Part shown: in pieces, positions 7,966 through 16,228 of the stretch
Layout of the letters: each line of letters begins with the position of its first letter
Numbering within the stretch: the stretch's first letter is position 1
Source: Streptomyces sp. ISL-1
GTDB taxonomy: Bacteria > Actinomycetota > Actinomycetes > Streptomycetales > Streptomycetaceae
Length of the DNA stretch: 64,000 nt
Direction: 5' to 3'
NCBI RefSeq assembly: GCF_018614585.1
Contig: NZ_JAGGOI010000029.1
Location: 240,815 to 304,814 of the forward strand
Notes under the pieces: model-generated
Database searches by the model: none
What the model was told of the DNA's origin: nothing
What the model saw: only the letters and a program-made list of their open reading frames with translations
Program-made: the position numbers and the translations under genes

Positions 7966-8868
7966 ATGGAGGAGACCAATCGGCTTGCCCCGCCGCAGAT
8001 GGTGCAGGGTGATCCGCGCACGCTGACGCTGCTGGACGTGAACGCGCGGTTCCTGCCGCACGAGCAGTTCCGGCAGCTCGTGGCGAACATCGAGCGTGAC
8101 GGGCATCTGACCTCGACGCCGCTGGTGTGGAACGACGCGGAGTCCGGGCGTCTGGTCGTGCTGTCGGGTAACCATCGCACGCTCGCGGCGATCGAGGGCG
8201 GCCTGCCGACGATCTGGTGGATGCAGATAGACGAGCCGCTTCCCCGCCAGCGGCAGATCGCGCTCCAGCTCTCGCACAACGCGATTGCGGGTCAGGACGA
8301 TCCGGCGATCCTCAAGGAGCTGTACGACGAGCTGGAGAACGTGGAGTGGCGGCAGTACACGGGCCTGGACGACAAGACCCTGGATCTGCTGGAGAAGGTG
8401 GACGTCGCCTCCCTGGGTGAGGCGAACCTCGACTTCGCCAGTGTGCAGTTCATGTTCCTGCCCGATGAGCTGGAGCGGGCGGAGGCCGCGTTCGACGCTG
8501 CCCGGTCGGCGGCGACGGCGGACCAGCGGTGGGTGGCGGGGCTGGAGCAGTACGAGCCGGTGCTTGATGCGCTGGAGACGTCGCGGGCCGCGTACAAGAT
8601 CGGCAACTCGGCCACCGCCCTCGGCGTGATCCTCGCAGTGTTCGAGCGGCACCTTGGTGAGCTGGCCGAGGGCTGGTTCGACGCCGCCTCGGGCGAGCCG
8701 AACCGCGCTGGAACGGCTCCGCTGGAGACGGTGTTCGGCGTGCGGGAGATCCCAGTGGAGACGGCGGCCACCGTACGGACTGCGATCGACCGTTTGGTGA
8801 AGGACGGCAGCGTGCCGGAGGCCGAGCCGTGGCGTGCCCTGGAAATCCTTGCTGCTCAGGGGCACTAG
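7966..8868 (+). CDS. ParB N-terminal-domain phage protein
   Basis: 300 residues. The N-terminus (ARFLPHEQFRQLVANIERDGHLTSTPLVWN... VVLSGNHRTLAAIEGG, residues 20-75) is a ParB/sulfiredoxin fold in which GNHR replaces the usual GERR. The C-terminal 200 residues are helical and unrecognised. It sits between the modification enzyme and small terminase, a position that often holds ParB-like nucleases or modification partners in actinophages. It starts 3 bases after the methyltransferase stop. Confidence 0.75.
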   Translation: MEETNRLAPPQMVQGDPRTLTLLDVNARFLPHEQFRQLVANIERDGHLTSTPLVWNDAESGRLVVLSGNHRTLAAIEGGLPTIWWMQIDEPLPRQRQIALQLSHNAIAGQDDPAILKELYDELENVEWRQYTGLDDKTLDLLEKVDVASLGEANLDFASVQFMFLPDELERAEAAFDAARSAATADQRWVAGLEQYEPVLDALETSRAAYKIGNSATALGVILAVFERHLGELAEGWFDAASGEPNRAGTAPLETVFGVREIPVETAATVRTAIDRLVKDGSVPEAEPWRALEILAAQGH

Positions 8869-8894
8869 TAGGGCCGTTGGCCAGGAGGTGAGCG

Positions 8895-9428
8895 GTGGCT
8901 GAGGGCCCCGTTGAGCCCTGGGAGCGGCAGAGCGGTGAGTCCCCCCAGGCGTTCGAGGCGTTCGCCGCATACCGCGATCTCGGCCCCGCACGGAGTCTGA
9001 CGAAAGCGGCACGCGAGTTGGATAAGTCCCGGACCCTGCTGGGTCGCTGGTCGAAGCAGTACGCGTGGGTGATGCGGGCGAGTGCGTACGACCGCGATCA
9101 GGACCGGCTGTTCCTGGCGGAACAGCAGCAGGCACGCCGCGATATCGCCCGTCGCCACGCCAAGTTGGCGCAGGCGTTTATGGGTAAGGCGGTCGCCCGG
9201 CTTCAGGGTCTGGACCCGCGCGAGCTGTCGCCGAGCGAGCTGTTGCGGTACTTCCAGGTCGCTGCCGAGATCGAACGTCGGGCGGCCGGCGAGGAACCGG
9301 CGGGCGTGGTGGCGCAGGACAGCGCCGATGGACCTGACCTCGGGTCGCTGAGCGATGAGGATCGTAGGACTCGCATGGATCTTCTGCGCCGTGAGCTGGA
9401 GCGGCGCTTGGCGGAGGACGGTCGATGA
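8895..9428 (+). CDS. terS: Terminase small subunit-like HTH protein
   Basis: 177 residues from GTG 8895 with the strong ribosome site AGGAGGTGA. The N-terminus has an HTH (YRDLGPARSLTKAARELDKSRTLLGRWSKQYAW, residues 25-58) as in small terminases that bind the pac/cos site. The middle is coiled coil; the C-terminus is acidic and charged. It overlaps the large subunit gene by 4 bases (ATGA), so coupling is expected. Confidence 0.75.
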   Translation: MAEGPVEPWERQSGESPQAFEAFAAYRDLGPARSLTKAARELDKSRTLLGRWSKQYAWVMRASAYDRDQDRLFLAEQQQARRDIARRHAKLAQAFMGKAVARLQGLDPRELSPSELLRYFQVAAEIERRAAGEEPAGVVAQDSADGPDLGSLSDEDRRTRMDLLRRELERRLAEDGR

Positions 9429-10918
9429 GCCGCGGGTGGGCGAAGCGGCGTGCGATTGAGGGTCTGGCTGATCCGGATGTGATGAGCCTGGATCAGCTCA
9501 AGGCCGAGGTCACCGCGCTGCTCCGCGCCGATGAGCTGTCGGCGCGCAGGTGGGCATGCGAGGTGCCGGACTGCGACGGGCTGCCGCACGAGGGCTGGCT
9601 GCACCATCACGCCCGTGCGGCGCAGCGGCAGCCGTCGTGGCTGTGGACGGTGTGGATGCTGCTCACCGGCCGTGGCTGGGGGAAGAGCCGGACGGCGGCG
9701 GAGGCGGTACGAGTGTGGGCCAAGACGCCTGGGTTGCAGATCGCGGTGGTAGCGAAGAATGCGACGCTGGTGCGCGACATCTGCTTCGACTCCCCGAAGT
9801 CCGGGCTGCTGTCTGTCTTTCCGCCCGAGGAGGTCGCGAAGTACAACTCCAGCCTGGGTGAGACGACACTCCGGTTGAAGAACGGCACGTTGATCCGTGG
9901 GTTCGGTGCGGAGACGCCGGACAACCTGCGTGGCTGGGCCTTCGACAAGGCGTGGCTGGACGAGTACGCGGCCTGGTCGCGGCACACCGCGCAAGAGGTC
10001 TACGACATGATCTGGTTTTGCCTGCGCGAAGCGGACATGCCGCAGGTGGTCATCTCCACGACACCGAAGCCGCTCCCGCACGTGAAGCGGCTTGTCGAGC
10101 GCGGCCGTTCGATGGAGAAGGCACACCGTGAAGGTGGGGCGCCGCCGCGGGTGGTGCTGACGCGTGGGCACATGCGGGAGAACGACGCGAATCTGTCGGC
10201 GGCGGCCCGCGCGGAGTTGGAGGAGGAGTACGCCGGCACCAGGTTGGGGCGGCAGGAGCTGTCGGGCGAGCTACTCGAGGACGTGGAGGGCGCGCTGTGG
10301 CAGGGCTGGATGCTGGAGGTCGAGGGCTTCCGGGCGAGGCCGGAGCATCTGCCGGACATGCAGCGCCTGGTGGTCGCAGTGGATCCGGCCACGAAGTCGC
10401 ATGAGAACGCGGATATGACGGCCTTCACCGTGGCTGGGCGCGGCTACGCGGTGGAGTCGATGTTCGGGGACGACCGGCCGCGTGGGTATCTGCTGCACGC
10501 GGAGCAGGATCGGCACACGCCAACACAGGCGATGAAGCGGGCCGCGAAGCTGTACCACGAGCACCGGGCGGACTGCGTGGTCATCGAGGCGAACAACGGC
10601 GGTGACTACCTGCCCGCGCTGTTGGAGCAGGTGGATCCGACGGTGAACTGGAGAATCGTTCATGCGACGCGAGGGAAGCGTGCGCGGGCGGCTCCGGCGG
10701 CGCAGCTGTATGAGCAGGCGCGTGTGCATCACGTGGGGTCGGCGCGGGTGTTCGCGGAGCTGGAGGAGCAGATGACGACGTTCGTTGGGCAGGGCGAAAC
10801 AGAGGATTCTCCGGACCTGTTGGACTCGGCGGTGTGGGCCCTGTGGGACCTGTTCCTCGACCCGACCATGCCGCCCCCGCGCGCCGGTGACGACCAGCGG
10901 CTGGTTGGACGGCGGTAG
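9425..10918 (+). CDS. terL: Phage terminase large subunit
   Basis: 497 residues. The ATPase domain has a Walker A-like GRGWGKSRT (residues 82-90) and a Walker B/coupling region KAWLDEYAAW (about 180). The RNase H-like nuclease domain has acidic residues in VAVDPATKSHENADM (about 318), VIEANNGGD (about 388) and a C-terminal SPDLLDSAVWALWDLF. It packages DNA into the prohead. It appears intact, but the portal gene that should follow is 20.6 kb away, and an IS630 end begins 23 bases after the stop. Confidence 0.9.
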   Translation: MSRGWAKRRAIEGLADPDVMSLDQLKAEVTALLRADELSARRWACEVPDCDGLPHEGWLHHHARAAQRQPSWLWTVWMLLTGRGWGKSRTAAEAVRVWAKTPGLQIAVVAKNATLVRDICFDSPKSGLLSVFPPEEVAKYNSSLGETTLRLKNGTLIRGFGAETPDNLRGWAFDKAWLDEYAAWSRHTAQEVYDMIWFCLREADMPQVVISTTPKPLPHVKRLVERGRSMEKAHREGGAPPRVVLTRGHMRENDANLSAAARAELEEEYAGTRLGRQELSGELLEDVEGALWQGWMLEVEGFRARPEHLPDMQRLVVAVDPATKSHENADMTAFTVAGRGYAVESMFGDDRPRGYLLHAEQDRHTPTQAMKRAAKLYHEHRADCVVIEANNGGDYLPALLEQVDPTVNWRIVHATRGKRARAAPAAQLYEQARVHHVGSARVFAELEEQMTTFVGQGETEDSPDLLDSAVWALWDLFLDPTMPPPRAGDDQRLVGRR

Positions 10919-10940
10919 TGGATGGCAGATCAAGTGCAAC

Positions 10941-11390
10941 TAGAGATCTTTAAGGGTGTGGGTTACGTGGGGTCGTGACGGCTGTCGTGGGCCGCGCTAT
11001 GCCGGAGGAATGAGGTATCCCGATGGCGGAGGGCTGACGGCTGAGGAGCGGGTTCGGCGTGAGCGGGTTCGGTTGGCGGCCGCTGATCTGATCGAGGCCG
11101 GGGCCAGTGACCGGGAGGTGGCCCGGCGGTTCAGGGTGACCCGGATGTCGGCGAACCGCTGGCGGCGGGCGCTGGCTTCAGGCGGTCGGCAGGCCCTGGT
11201 CTCCAAGGGTCCCGGTGGTGCCCGCTGCAAGCTCGATGCGGGTGAGCTGCGTTTGCTGGAGGCCGTGTTGGATGCCGGCCCGGCCGCCGCCGGCTGGAGC
11301 GACCAGTGCTGGACTCTGGCAAGGATCGCCGAGGTCGTGCGACGCCGGTTCGGCGCCGAGTACACCCTGGCCGGGGTGGACCAGCTCAGC
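10941..11390 (+). mobile_element. IS630-family transposase 5' part, copy 1 (truncated)
   Basis: It starts at a TA dinucleotide followed by the end sequence GAGATCTTTAAGGGTGTGGG. The gene begins near 11010 (MRYPDGGGLTAEERVRRERVR) and encodes the N-terminal winged-helix region of an IS630 transposase (IEAGASDREVARRFRVTRMSANRW; ARIAEVVRRRFGAEYTLAGVD). Homology stops at about 11385, so the DDE catalytic part is missing. Copy 2 lies at 22298-22576 in opposite orientation and is nearly identical over the first 270 bases. Confidence 0.8.
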
Positions 11391-11483
11391 AAACCCCAGG
11401 TTGTGACTGGGCGCCGTAGGTGGCGGGTTGGGGAGACCGAGCTGCTGTCCTTGGACGGTCACAGCCGATGAGGGCAGGCTGGG

Positions 11484-11888
11484 TCAAGAGGCACGGGATA
11501 CGAGTTCGTCGTACTCCACGTCGCACCGGTCCGTGGCCTGTACGTAGACCTGGACACCGTCGAGCAGGTTCCGGAGTGTGCGGTAGCTGGAGGAGTGCGC
11601 GATGCGCTGCTCGACCTTCGTCCCCTCGGGGCACCAGGAGATCATCACGACCTTGTCCTGCCGGGTCCCGTCCGCCGTCGCGAAGACCAGGTCGTAAACG
11701 ACGAACCGAGGCTCGGTGGCCGGCAGTGCCTCCAGCAGTTCGTCGTGCGTCAGATTCCCCTTGAAGTCGGGGAGAACGGTCTCCAGGTTGTCGCTGAGCC
11801 GGTAGATCACTGTGTTGATGTCCCGCTTGCTCTTCAGCTCCTGGAATGCGCTGATACAGCTGTCGTCCACTGGAATACCACTGCTCAC
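11484..11888 (-). CDS. ADF/cofilin-family actin-binding protein homologue
   Basis: 134 residues, full length for an ADF-H domain. The pattern matches eukaryotic cofilin/ADF along its whole length: N-terminal SSG.PVDDSCISAFQELKSKR, LLEALPATEPRFVVYDLVF, DKVVMISWCPEGTKVEQRI, the long helix SSSYRTLRNLLDGVQVYVQATD, and VEYDELVSRAS. In the actin-contact helix the usual V-R-S-K is V-E-Q-R, so one basic contact is acidic and the other is Arg. GTG 11888 has ribosome site GGAAGGA 6 bases before it. There is no signal peptide. Codon use is close to that of the host (mostly G/C third positions), which suggests an old acquisition. It stands alone beside an IS630 scar, with no actin gene nearby. ADF domains are typical of eukaryotes. 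The fold call is strong; the bacterial function is unknown. Confidence 0.85.
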   Translation of the reverse strand: MSSGIPVDDSCISAFQELKSKRDINTVIYRLSDNLETVLPDFKGNLTHDELLEALPATEPRFVVYDLVFATADGTRQDKVVMISWCPEGTKVEQRIAHSSSYRTLRNLLDGVQVYVQATDRCDVEYDELVSRAS

Positions 11889-12476
11889 AACGAGTCCTTC
11901 CGATCATTGGGAGAGCAGGTCGAGCGGCTCAACGAAATGGTCCCCGGGAGGTTCCGAGGCGCCGGCATTGAGGCACGTCCACCGTTCGGCGCAGGTGGGG
12001 GAGGCTCACCGTAAACCCGCTCGCCCGCGATCTGGCCGAGGCTTCAAGATCATATTTGCCCAATTGGGCAAGTCCGGTGGCTGGTGATCGCCTGCCCGTC
12101 GAGCCGTCGGGAGATCCGAGAGCAGTATGAACGGCGGAGTACCTGGGTGATGGTCGTCGCTCATCTGCCGTCCATCCTCTTTCGCCTCACGTCTCGCGTG
12201 ACACATTGAACTGACCCCGTCGAAGGCGGCGTGCTGGCGGAAGGCGGCGGGGCCCTCGGAGCGCAACCAGGGACGCACACGAGCGTGGGCGGGTGGTCGC
12301 CAGCCAGCAGGAGGCCAACCACCCCCGGGACTGCGGCCGGCGGCTGAAGTCTGGCCAGCCGGGCGTCGCGGCCAGGTCGGCCCCGGCACCTCGCATACGG
12401 ATCGTCACGACCCATGTGCGGCCGCGACGGCGCCCGCCGAGCAACCTGCGGGCCGACGGCAGCAGGCCGAGGAGCA
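11889..12476. other. Gene-free stretch upstream of the cofilin homologue
   Basis: About 590 bases. The first 60 should carry the cofilin promoter. The rest shows only arginine-rich frames without motifs. It includes a lower-GC patch (TTCAAGATCATATTTGCCCAATTGGGCA around 12043-12070) containing the small palindrome TGCCCAATTGGGCA. Confidence 0.45.
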
Positions 12477-12869
12477 TCAGGCTCGGGCTCGCTCTGACGC
12501 CCATTGGTGATGTACGTCGGTAAGGAGGGACAGTTCTGTGGCCGGGCACTTGAGGCGGATGGTCGCGGCGTCGCCGAGCCGTTCGGGCAGCTGGTGCGAG
12601 GCAATGGTTTCCCACGGGGCCCAGCGAGCGTGGCGGGCAGCTCTGCGGGCGAGCCGGGCCAGTGGCCACGGGCCGTCGACAGGGCGGTGGTCGTAGGCGA
12701 GCAACTGGGTGCGGCGCTTGGCGGCCACGACCAAGCCCTCGATCCGTAGCACCGTCGCACCGGTTTCATCCGGCGTTGGTTGTTCGACCAGGCGGACGTC
12801 GCTGACGTGGCCGATCTCGGTGCCGGTGGGTTCCAGGACGCGGGCTCCCATTAGGTCAGCCAGACGCAT
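12477..12869 (-). CDS. PRC-barrel domain protein
   Basis: 130 residues. The N-terminus MRLADLMGARVLEPTGTEIGHVSDVRLVEQ is a PRC-barrel start (ADLMGARV.....EIGHVSDV). The rest is basic and lacks another known domain. It is the last gene of a minus-strand operon and overlaps the upstream gene by 14 bases. PRC barrels are small beta-barrels used as protein or RNA adaptors; with the transporter upstream, this one may modulate it. Confidence 0.75.
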   Translation of the reverse strand: MRLADLMGARVLEPTGTEIGHVSDVRLVEQPTPDETGATVLRIEGLVVAAKRRTQLLAYDHRPVDGPWPLARLARRAARHARWAPWETIASHQLPERLGDAATIRLKCPATELSLLTDVHHQWASERARA

Positions 12870-13281
12870 GACCGGCTCCCGGCAGTCGGCCGATCACGTT
12901 GTCGCGCATCCAGTCCTCCAGGGCGTGTACGTGGTCGTGTCCTTCGGGCAGGGCTGCGGTGAGGACGGCTCCGATGTGGGTGACATGATTCATGCTGAGG
13001 CGGGCGGGGTCCTCGGTGCGGCTGATGCTCATCCGCCGGGTTACCGCGGCGAGCCAGCGAGCCGGCAGTCCCTGAAGTCGCGGTGCGAGCGCGGCCGGCC
13101 CCACCAGAATGGCGGTCACGCACAGACGGCCGTGCTCGTCGTGAGCGAGGTCCAGGTCATCGACGTTGCACACGGGTTTCCCGTCCGGGTCGACGACCTG
13201 ACGGTCCAGGAGATGGAACCGGGCGCTGTAGCCCCGGCCTGCTGTACGTCGCGTGGGTTCGGCGGCTTGGGCTGGAGACAT
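12856..13281 (-). CDS. PRC-barrel-like protein
   Basis: 141 residues. FHLLDRQVVDPDGKPVCNVDDLDLAHDEHGRLCVTAILVGPAALAPRL reads as a PRC-barrel. The C-terminal part (MNHVTHIGAVLTAALPEGHDHVHALEDWMRDNVIGRLPG) may bind the transporter. Its ATG overlaps the stop of the Nramp-like gene by one base, so translation is coupled. Two adjacent PRC proteins behind one transporter is a repeated arrangement in actinobacteria, in my memory. Confidence 0.7.
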   Translation of the reverse strand: MSPAQAAEPTRRTAGRGYSARFHLLDRQVVDPDGKPVCNVDDLDLAHDEHGRLCVTAILVGPAALAPRLQGLPARWLAAVTRRMSISRTEDPARLSMNHVTHIGAVLTAALPEGHDHVHALEDWMRDNVIGRLPGAGHASG

Positions 13282-14510
13282 CAGAGTCCTGCTTTCGTGA
13301 TGAGCATCAGCGGGATGGCGGCGATCGCGGCGATAAGGACGACGATCAGGTAGGTGCCGCCCATGACGTTGGCCAGCCGGCCGTTGACGGAGTCCCCCAT
13401 GTATTCGGGGTCGTTGGCCACCACCAGGATCGGGAGGTAGGTCAGCGGCAGCGCCACGGCGGCGAACACCAGGGAGTACTCAGTCACCTTGATGGGATCC
13501 ACGCCGGTCAGCATGAGCATCATGCCTGCGATCAGGGCGACGATAATGACGGCGTGGAAGCGGGAGGCGGTGCGTGGCGCCGCGGTCTTTCCCCACGTCC
13601 AGCCGAAGTACTGCGCGACCGTGTACCCCGAGGACAGGGCGGTCTCCAGCGCGGCGCCGAAGGTCGCCGCGAAAACGCCGAGCAGGGCGAGCCCGAGGCC
13701 GATTTTGCCGAGGGAGACAGCGACCGGCAGGGTCACCTGGGACAGATAGTCGACCGCGATCCCGGCCGGGTGCAGGACCAGGGCGGCGGCGGCCATGATG
13801 GCCAGGGCCAGCAGTCCGCCGAGCGGGAAGCCGATGAACACGTTCATCCGTGCGGTGATCAGATCTTTGCGGCCCCAGCGTTCCTCGATGCCGCCGGAGG
13901 AGAAGAAGAACACCTCATAGGGGGTCATGGCGCTCGCGAACAAGGCGATGCCGTAGTAGAAGTACGTCGGCATCCCCTCACCGCCAGGGACATCAGGGTG
14001 GGTGACCCGTTCCAGGACCCCACCCCAGTCCGGGCTCAGGTGAAACACGGCGACGACGAAGACGATCAGCGCCAGACCGGCCAGACCGAAGACCCGTTCC
14101 ATCGTCTCGAAGCGGGTGCGCCAGATCACCAGCCACACCACCAGTCCGACCGCGGGGATCCACAGCAGGTAGGCGACCGAGGTGATGAGCTCGATCGCCA
14201 GCGCGACACCCGCGAGCTCGGCGGCGAGCGTCAGCAGCGTCACCAGCAGCGAGCCGGCCAGGTTGACCAGGGCCATCCGCGGGCCCAGGCGTTCGCGTAC
14301 GAGGTCGAACGTCGGCCGTCCCGCGACGGCCGCGACGCGGCCGGCCATCTCCGCATACACACAGATGCCGATGACGCCCAGGATGAGCACCCACACCAGC
14401 GAGAACCCGAACCGTGCCCCGACCAGGGAGGAGGCGACCAGGTCACCGATGTCGACGAAGCCGCCGATCGCGGTCAGGATCCCGAGGGTGACGGCCAGGA
14501 GGCGTTTCAC
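13281..14510 (-). CDS. Nramp-related divalent-cation transporter with atypical motifs
   Basis: 409 residues with about 11 transmembrane helices and an Nramp/APC-fold pattern. The first helix carries DIGDLVAS (residues 20-27) where canonical MntH has DPGN. Helix 6 carries SAMTPYEVFFFSSGG where canonical Nramp has MPHN. The ligand Asp is kept, but Asn and the soft Met ligand context are changed, so manganese/iron selectivity is doubtful; Mg2+ or another hard cation is possible. It overlaps the upstream lipoprotein gene by 4 bases. The operon order is mini membrane peptide, lipoprotein, transporter, two PRC proteins. Confidence 0.8.
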   Translation of the reverse strand: MKRLLAVTLGILTAIGGFVDIGDLVASSLVGARFGFSLVWVLILGVIGICVYAEMAGRVAAVAGRPTFDLVRERLGPRMALVNLAGSLLVTLLTLAAELAGVALAIELITSVAYLLWIPAVGLVVWLVIWRTRFETMERVFGLAGLALIVFVVAVFHLSPDWGGVLERVTHPDVPGGEGMPTYFYYGIALFASAMTPYEVFFFSSGGIEERWGRKDLITARMNVFIGFPLGGLLALAIMAAAALVLHPAGIAVDYLSQVTLPVAVSLGKIGLGLALLGVFAATFGAALETALSSGYTVAQYFGWTWGKTAAPRTASRFHAVIIVALIAGMMLMLTGVDPIKVTEYSLVFAAVALPLTYLPILVVANDPEYMGDSVNGRLANVMGGTYLIVVLIAAIAAIPLMLITKAGL

Positions 14511-14965
14511 GCAGACAACTCCTTCTCCAGCCGGTCCAACCGGTCAGCCACCACTGGCAGATCACGGCCCGCTGTGGGAAGGTCCTGCACCTGTCCGCGG
14601 CGGGCGGCGATACGCACCTGAGCCAGAGCGTCGGCCGCGTCATTGAGAATTCGACCGAGCCGGTCCCGGACATCGTCGGCGGCCGTGCTCGGTGGCTGCC
14701 GGGACTCGAAGCTGCTCTGCGTGTCCAGCAGATCCGTCTCTGCCTCCCCCAGCAGGGTGGAAAGGTACGGGCCCGTCACCCGCCCCTCACCGGCCGCCTG
14801 CACCCCGATCCGTGCGGTGTTCACCGCCGACACGGCAGCCTCCGCCGTATTCGCCGCCTTCCGCCGAAAATCCTCATCCGTACGCGACGAACCCGCACAC
14901 CCTGCCACCAGCAACAAGGCAACCAAGGCCACGATCAGACCCGCACCCGGCGGTCGGCCGCTCAT
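14507..14965 (-). CDS. Lipoprotein, coiled-coil, in transporter operon
   Basis: 152 residues from ATG 14965 (GAGGGGC upstream). The signal sequence with lipobox LLLVAGCAGSS places the acylated Cys near residue 23. The mature part is helical (RRKAANTAEAAVSAVNTARIGVQAAGEG...DVRDRLGRILNDAADALAQVRIAARRG...DRLDRLEKEL). Its start overlaps the mini peptide stop and its stop overlaps the transporter start. It probably sits on the outer face of the membrane next to the transporter. Confidence 0.75.
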   Translation of the reverse strand: MSGRPPGAGLIVALVALLLVAGCAGSSRTDEDFRRKAANTAEAAVSAVNTARIGVQAAGEGRVTGPYLSTLLGEAETDLLDTQSSFESRQPPSTAADDVRDRLGRILNDAADALAQVRIAARRGQVQDLPTAGRDLPVVADRLDRLEKELSA

Positions 14966-15051
14966 CGGCCCCTCACCACGAAATAGAACCCCACAGCCAG
15001 CAAAACGCCCAACTGGCCCCACGCCGCCAGCAGCACCAGACCCTGATCCAT
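14962..15051 (-). CDS. 29-residue single-helix membrane peptide
   Basis: MDQGLVLLAAWGQLGVLLA then VGFYFVVRGR: one transmembrane helix with a basic C-terminal end. The stop overlaps the lipoprotein start (ATGA), which supports real coupled translation. The ribosome site GTGAGG is 9 bases upstream. It heads the five-gene transporter operon and may be a KdpF-like stabilising subunit. Confidence 0.6.
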   Translation of the reverse strand: MDQGLVLLAAWGQLGVLLAVGFYFVVRGR

Positions 15052-15561
15052 TGCGCGCCACCTCACCGTCCCTGCTCGCAGATGATCTGCTACCCCCAAA
15101 CTGCACCCGGAAGCGCCACGCAGCCCACCCCCGCATAGCCGCCCGAGCTGCAGGCCAAATGGCCCATCGCCCACTTGGAAACCGGCCCGTCCGGGCGATC
15201 GTGCCGATGCGCCGTACCCCCTAAATGTTCGCGGCTCCGCTGAAATCTGGTGCCATGCCGCAAGCGTGGCGATCTGCGCAGGACGGCGTTCAGGAAGTTG
15301 GGTATCGCCGCCCGACGGCGGCTCCCCTCTCGCGCTGGACCTCGGACCGGCATCGGCCCCCTCGGGGCGCCCACACGTCCGTGACCGAGGAACGAGCGTG
15401 CCGTGCACCACCCAGTTGGCGCCCTGGTGTCGCGGACGGAACGGGTCCCGGCTGGGGTGGGGGCTGTGGTCGTTTGTATGCATTCGTCGGTCGCGGGCAG
15501 ACGCAGAGCGAGGTCAGACCACTCGGTCTGCCGAGCTGTCCCACGGTTGAGGAGAGGTGTC
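15052..15561. other. Divergent promoter region without a recognisable gene
   Basis: About 510 bases between the transporter operon and the Rho-N-like gene. Frames on both strands give low-complexity Pro/Arg sequence with no motif. Confidence 0.45.
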
Positions 15562-15888
15562 ATGCCAGCAGGTTCCAGCCCCAAGCGGGAGCGTCAGTAC
15601 GAGCACATCAAGGAGAGCGCCGAAAAGCGCGGCGCCTCCACCGGGCGCGCGAAGGAGATGGCTGCGCGGACAGTCAACAAGGAGCGGGCCAGATCGGGGG
15701 AGGCGAAGTCCGCCAGCAAGACCTCCACTCAGGACAAGAAGTCCGCATCCCAACGCGGCGGCGAGCGTTCCCACAGCGGCGCGCAAGGACCGACAAAGGA
15801 CCAGCTGTACGAGGAGGCAAAGAAGCGCAACATCGACGGACGCTCCTCGATGAACAAGCAGCAACTGCGCAAAGCCCTGGGCCGCTGA
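15562..15888 (+). CDS. Small basic protein with C-terminal Rho-N/SAP-like motif
   Basis: 108 residues from ATG 15562 (GAGGAGAGG upstream). The lysine/serine-rich hydrophilic N-terminus (SPKRERQYEHIKESAEKRGAS) is followed by TKDQLYEEAKKRNIDGRSSMNKQQLRKAL, a Rho N-terminal/SAP-like helical motif that binds nucleic acid. Annotators often call such Streptomyces proteins plasmid stabilisation proteins. The likely role is a DNA- or RNA-binding stress protein. Confidence 0.75.
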   Translation: MPAGSSPKRERQYEHIKESAEKRGASTGRAKEMAARTVNKERARSGEAKSASKTSTQDKKSASQRGGERSHSGAQGPTKDQLYEEAKKRNIDGRSSMNKQQLRKALGR

Positions 15889-16089
15889 ACTCCGGCGCGC
15901 CACCTGCTGCGAGGCCGCGGCAGCAGGAACGCAACTCAGCTCGCAGCCGGAGAGGCTGTCAGTGGCGGGCCCTGCGAACCCGTGCGCTGGACTCGCTCGC
16001 TGGTCTCACGCAGCAAAAAGCTGCTGCCTTGAGGATCCAGGTAGGGCGGGCCGAGACCGCTCGACCCTCGCCCAGGCGGTCCGCGGGCC

Positions 16090-16117
16090 GGGCACGGAGT
16101 CCCTGGACTCCGTGCCC
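16090..16117. terminator. Hairpin between convergent genes
   Basis: 11-bp perfect stem GGGCACGGAGT / ACTCCGTGCCC with a 6-base loop, followed by TTGT. It lies between the Rho-N-like gene and the convergent CBS gene. Confidence 0.75.
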
Positions 16118-16228
16118 TTGTCCCTCATCCCACCGCGGCCGCTCAGCCGCACCCCGCGGGTGCCCTTGGCGACTGGGACGAAACGTGTCAGCAGTCGAAG
16201 CCGGGTCCCGCACCGGCGCTGTGGCGTT

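Noticed and set aside
13083..14621. 512-residue plus-strand frame
   Set aside because: Antisense of the transporter operon with low-complexity Asp/Gln/Arg translation and no domain.
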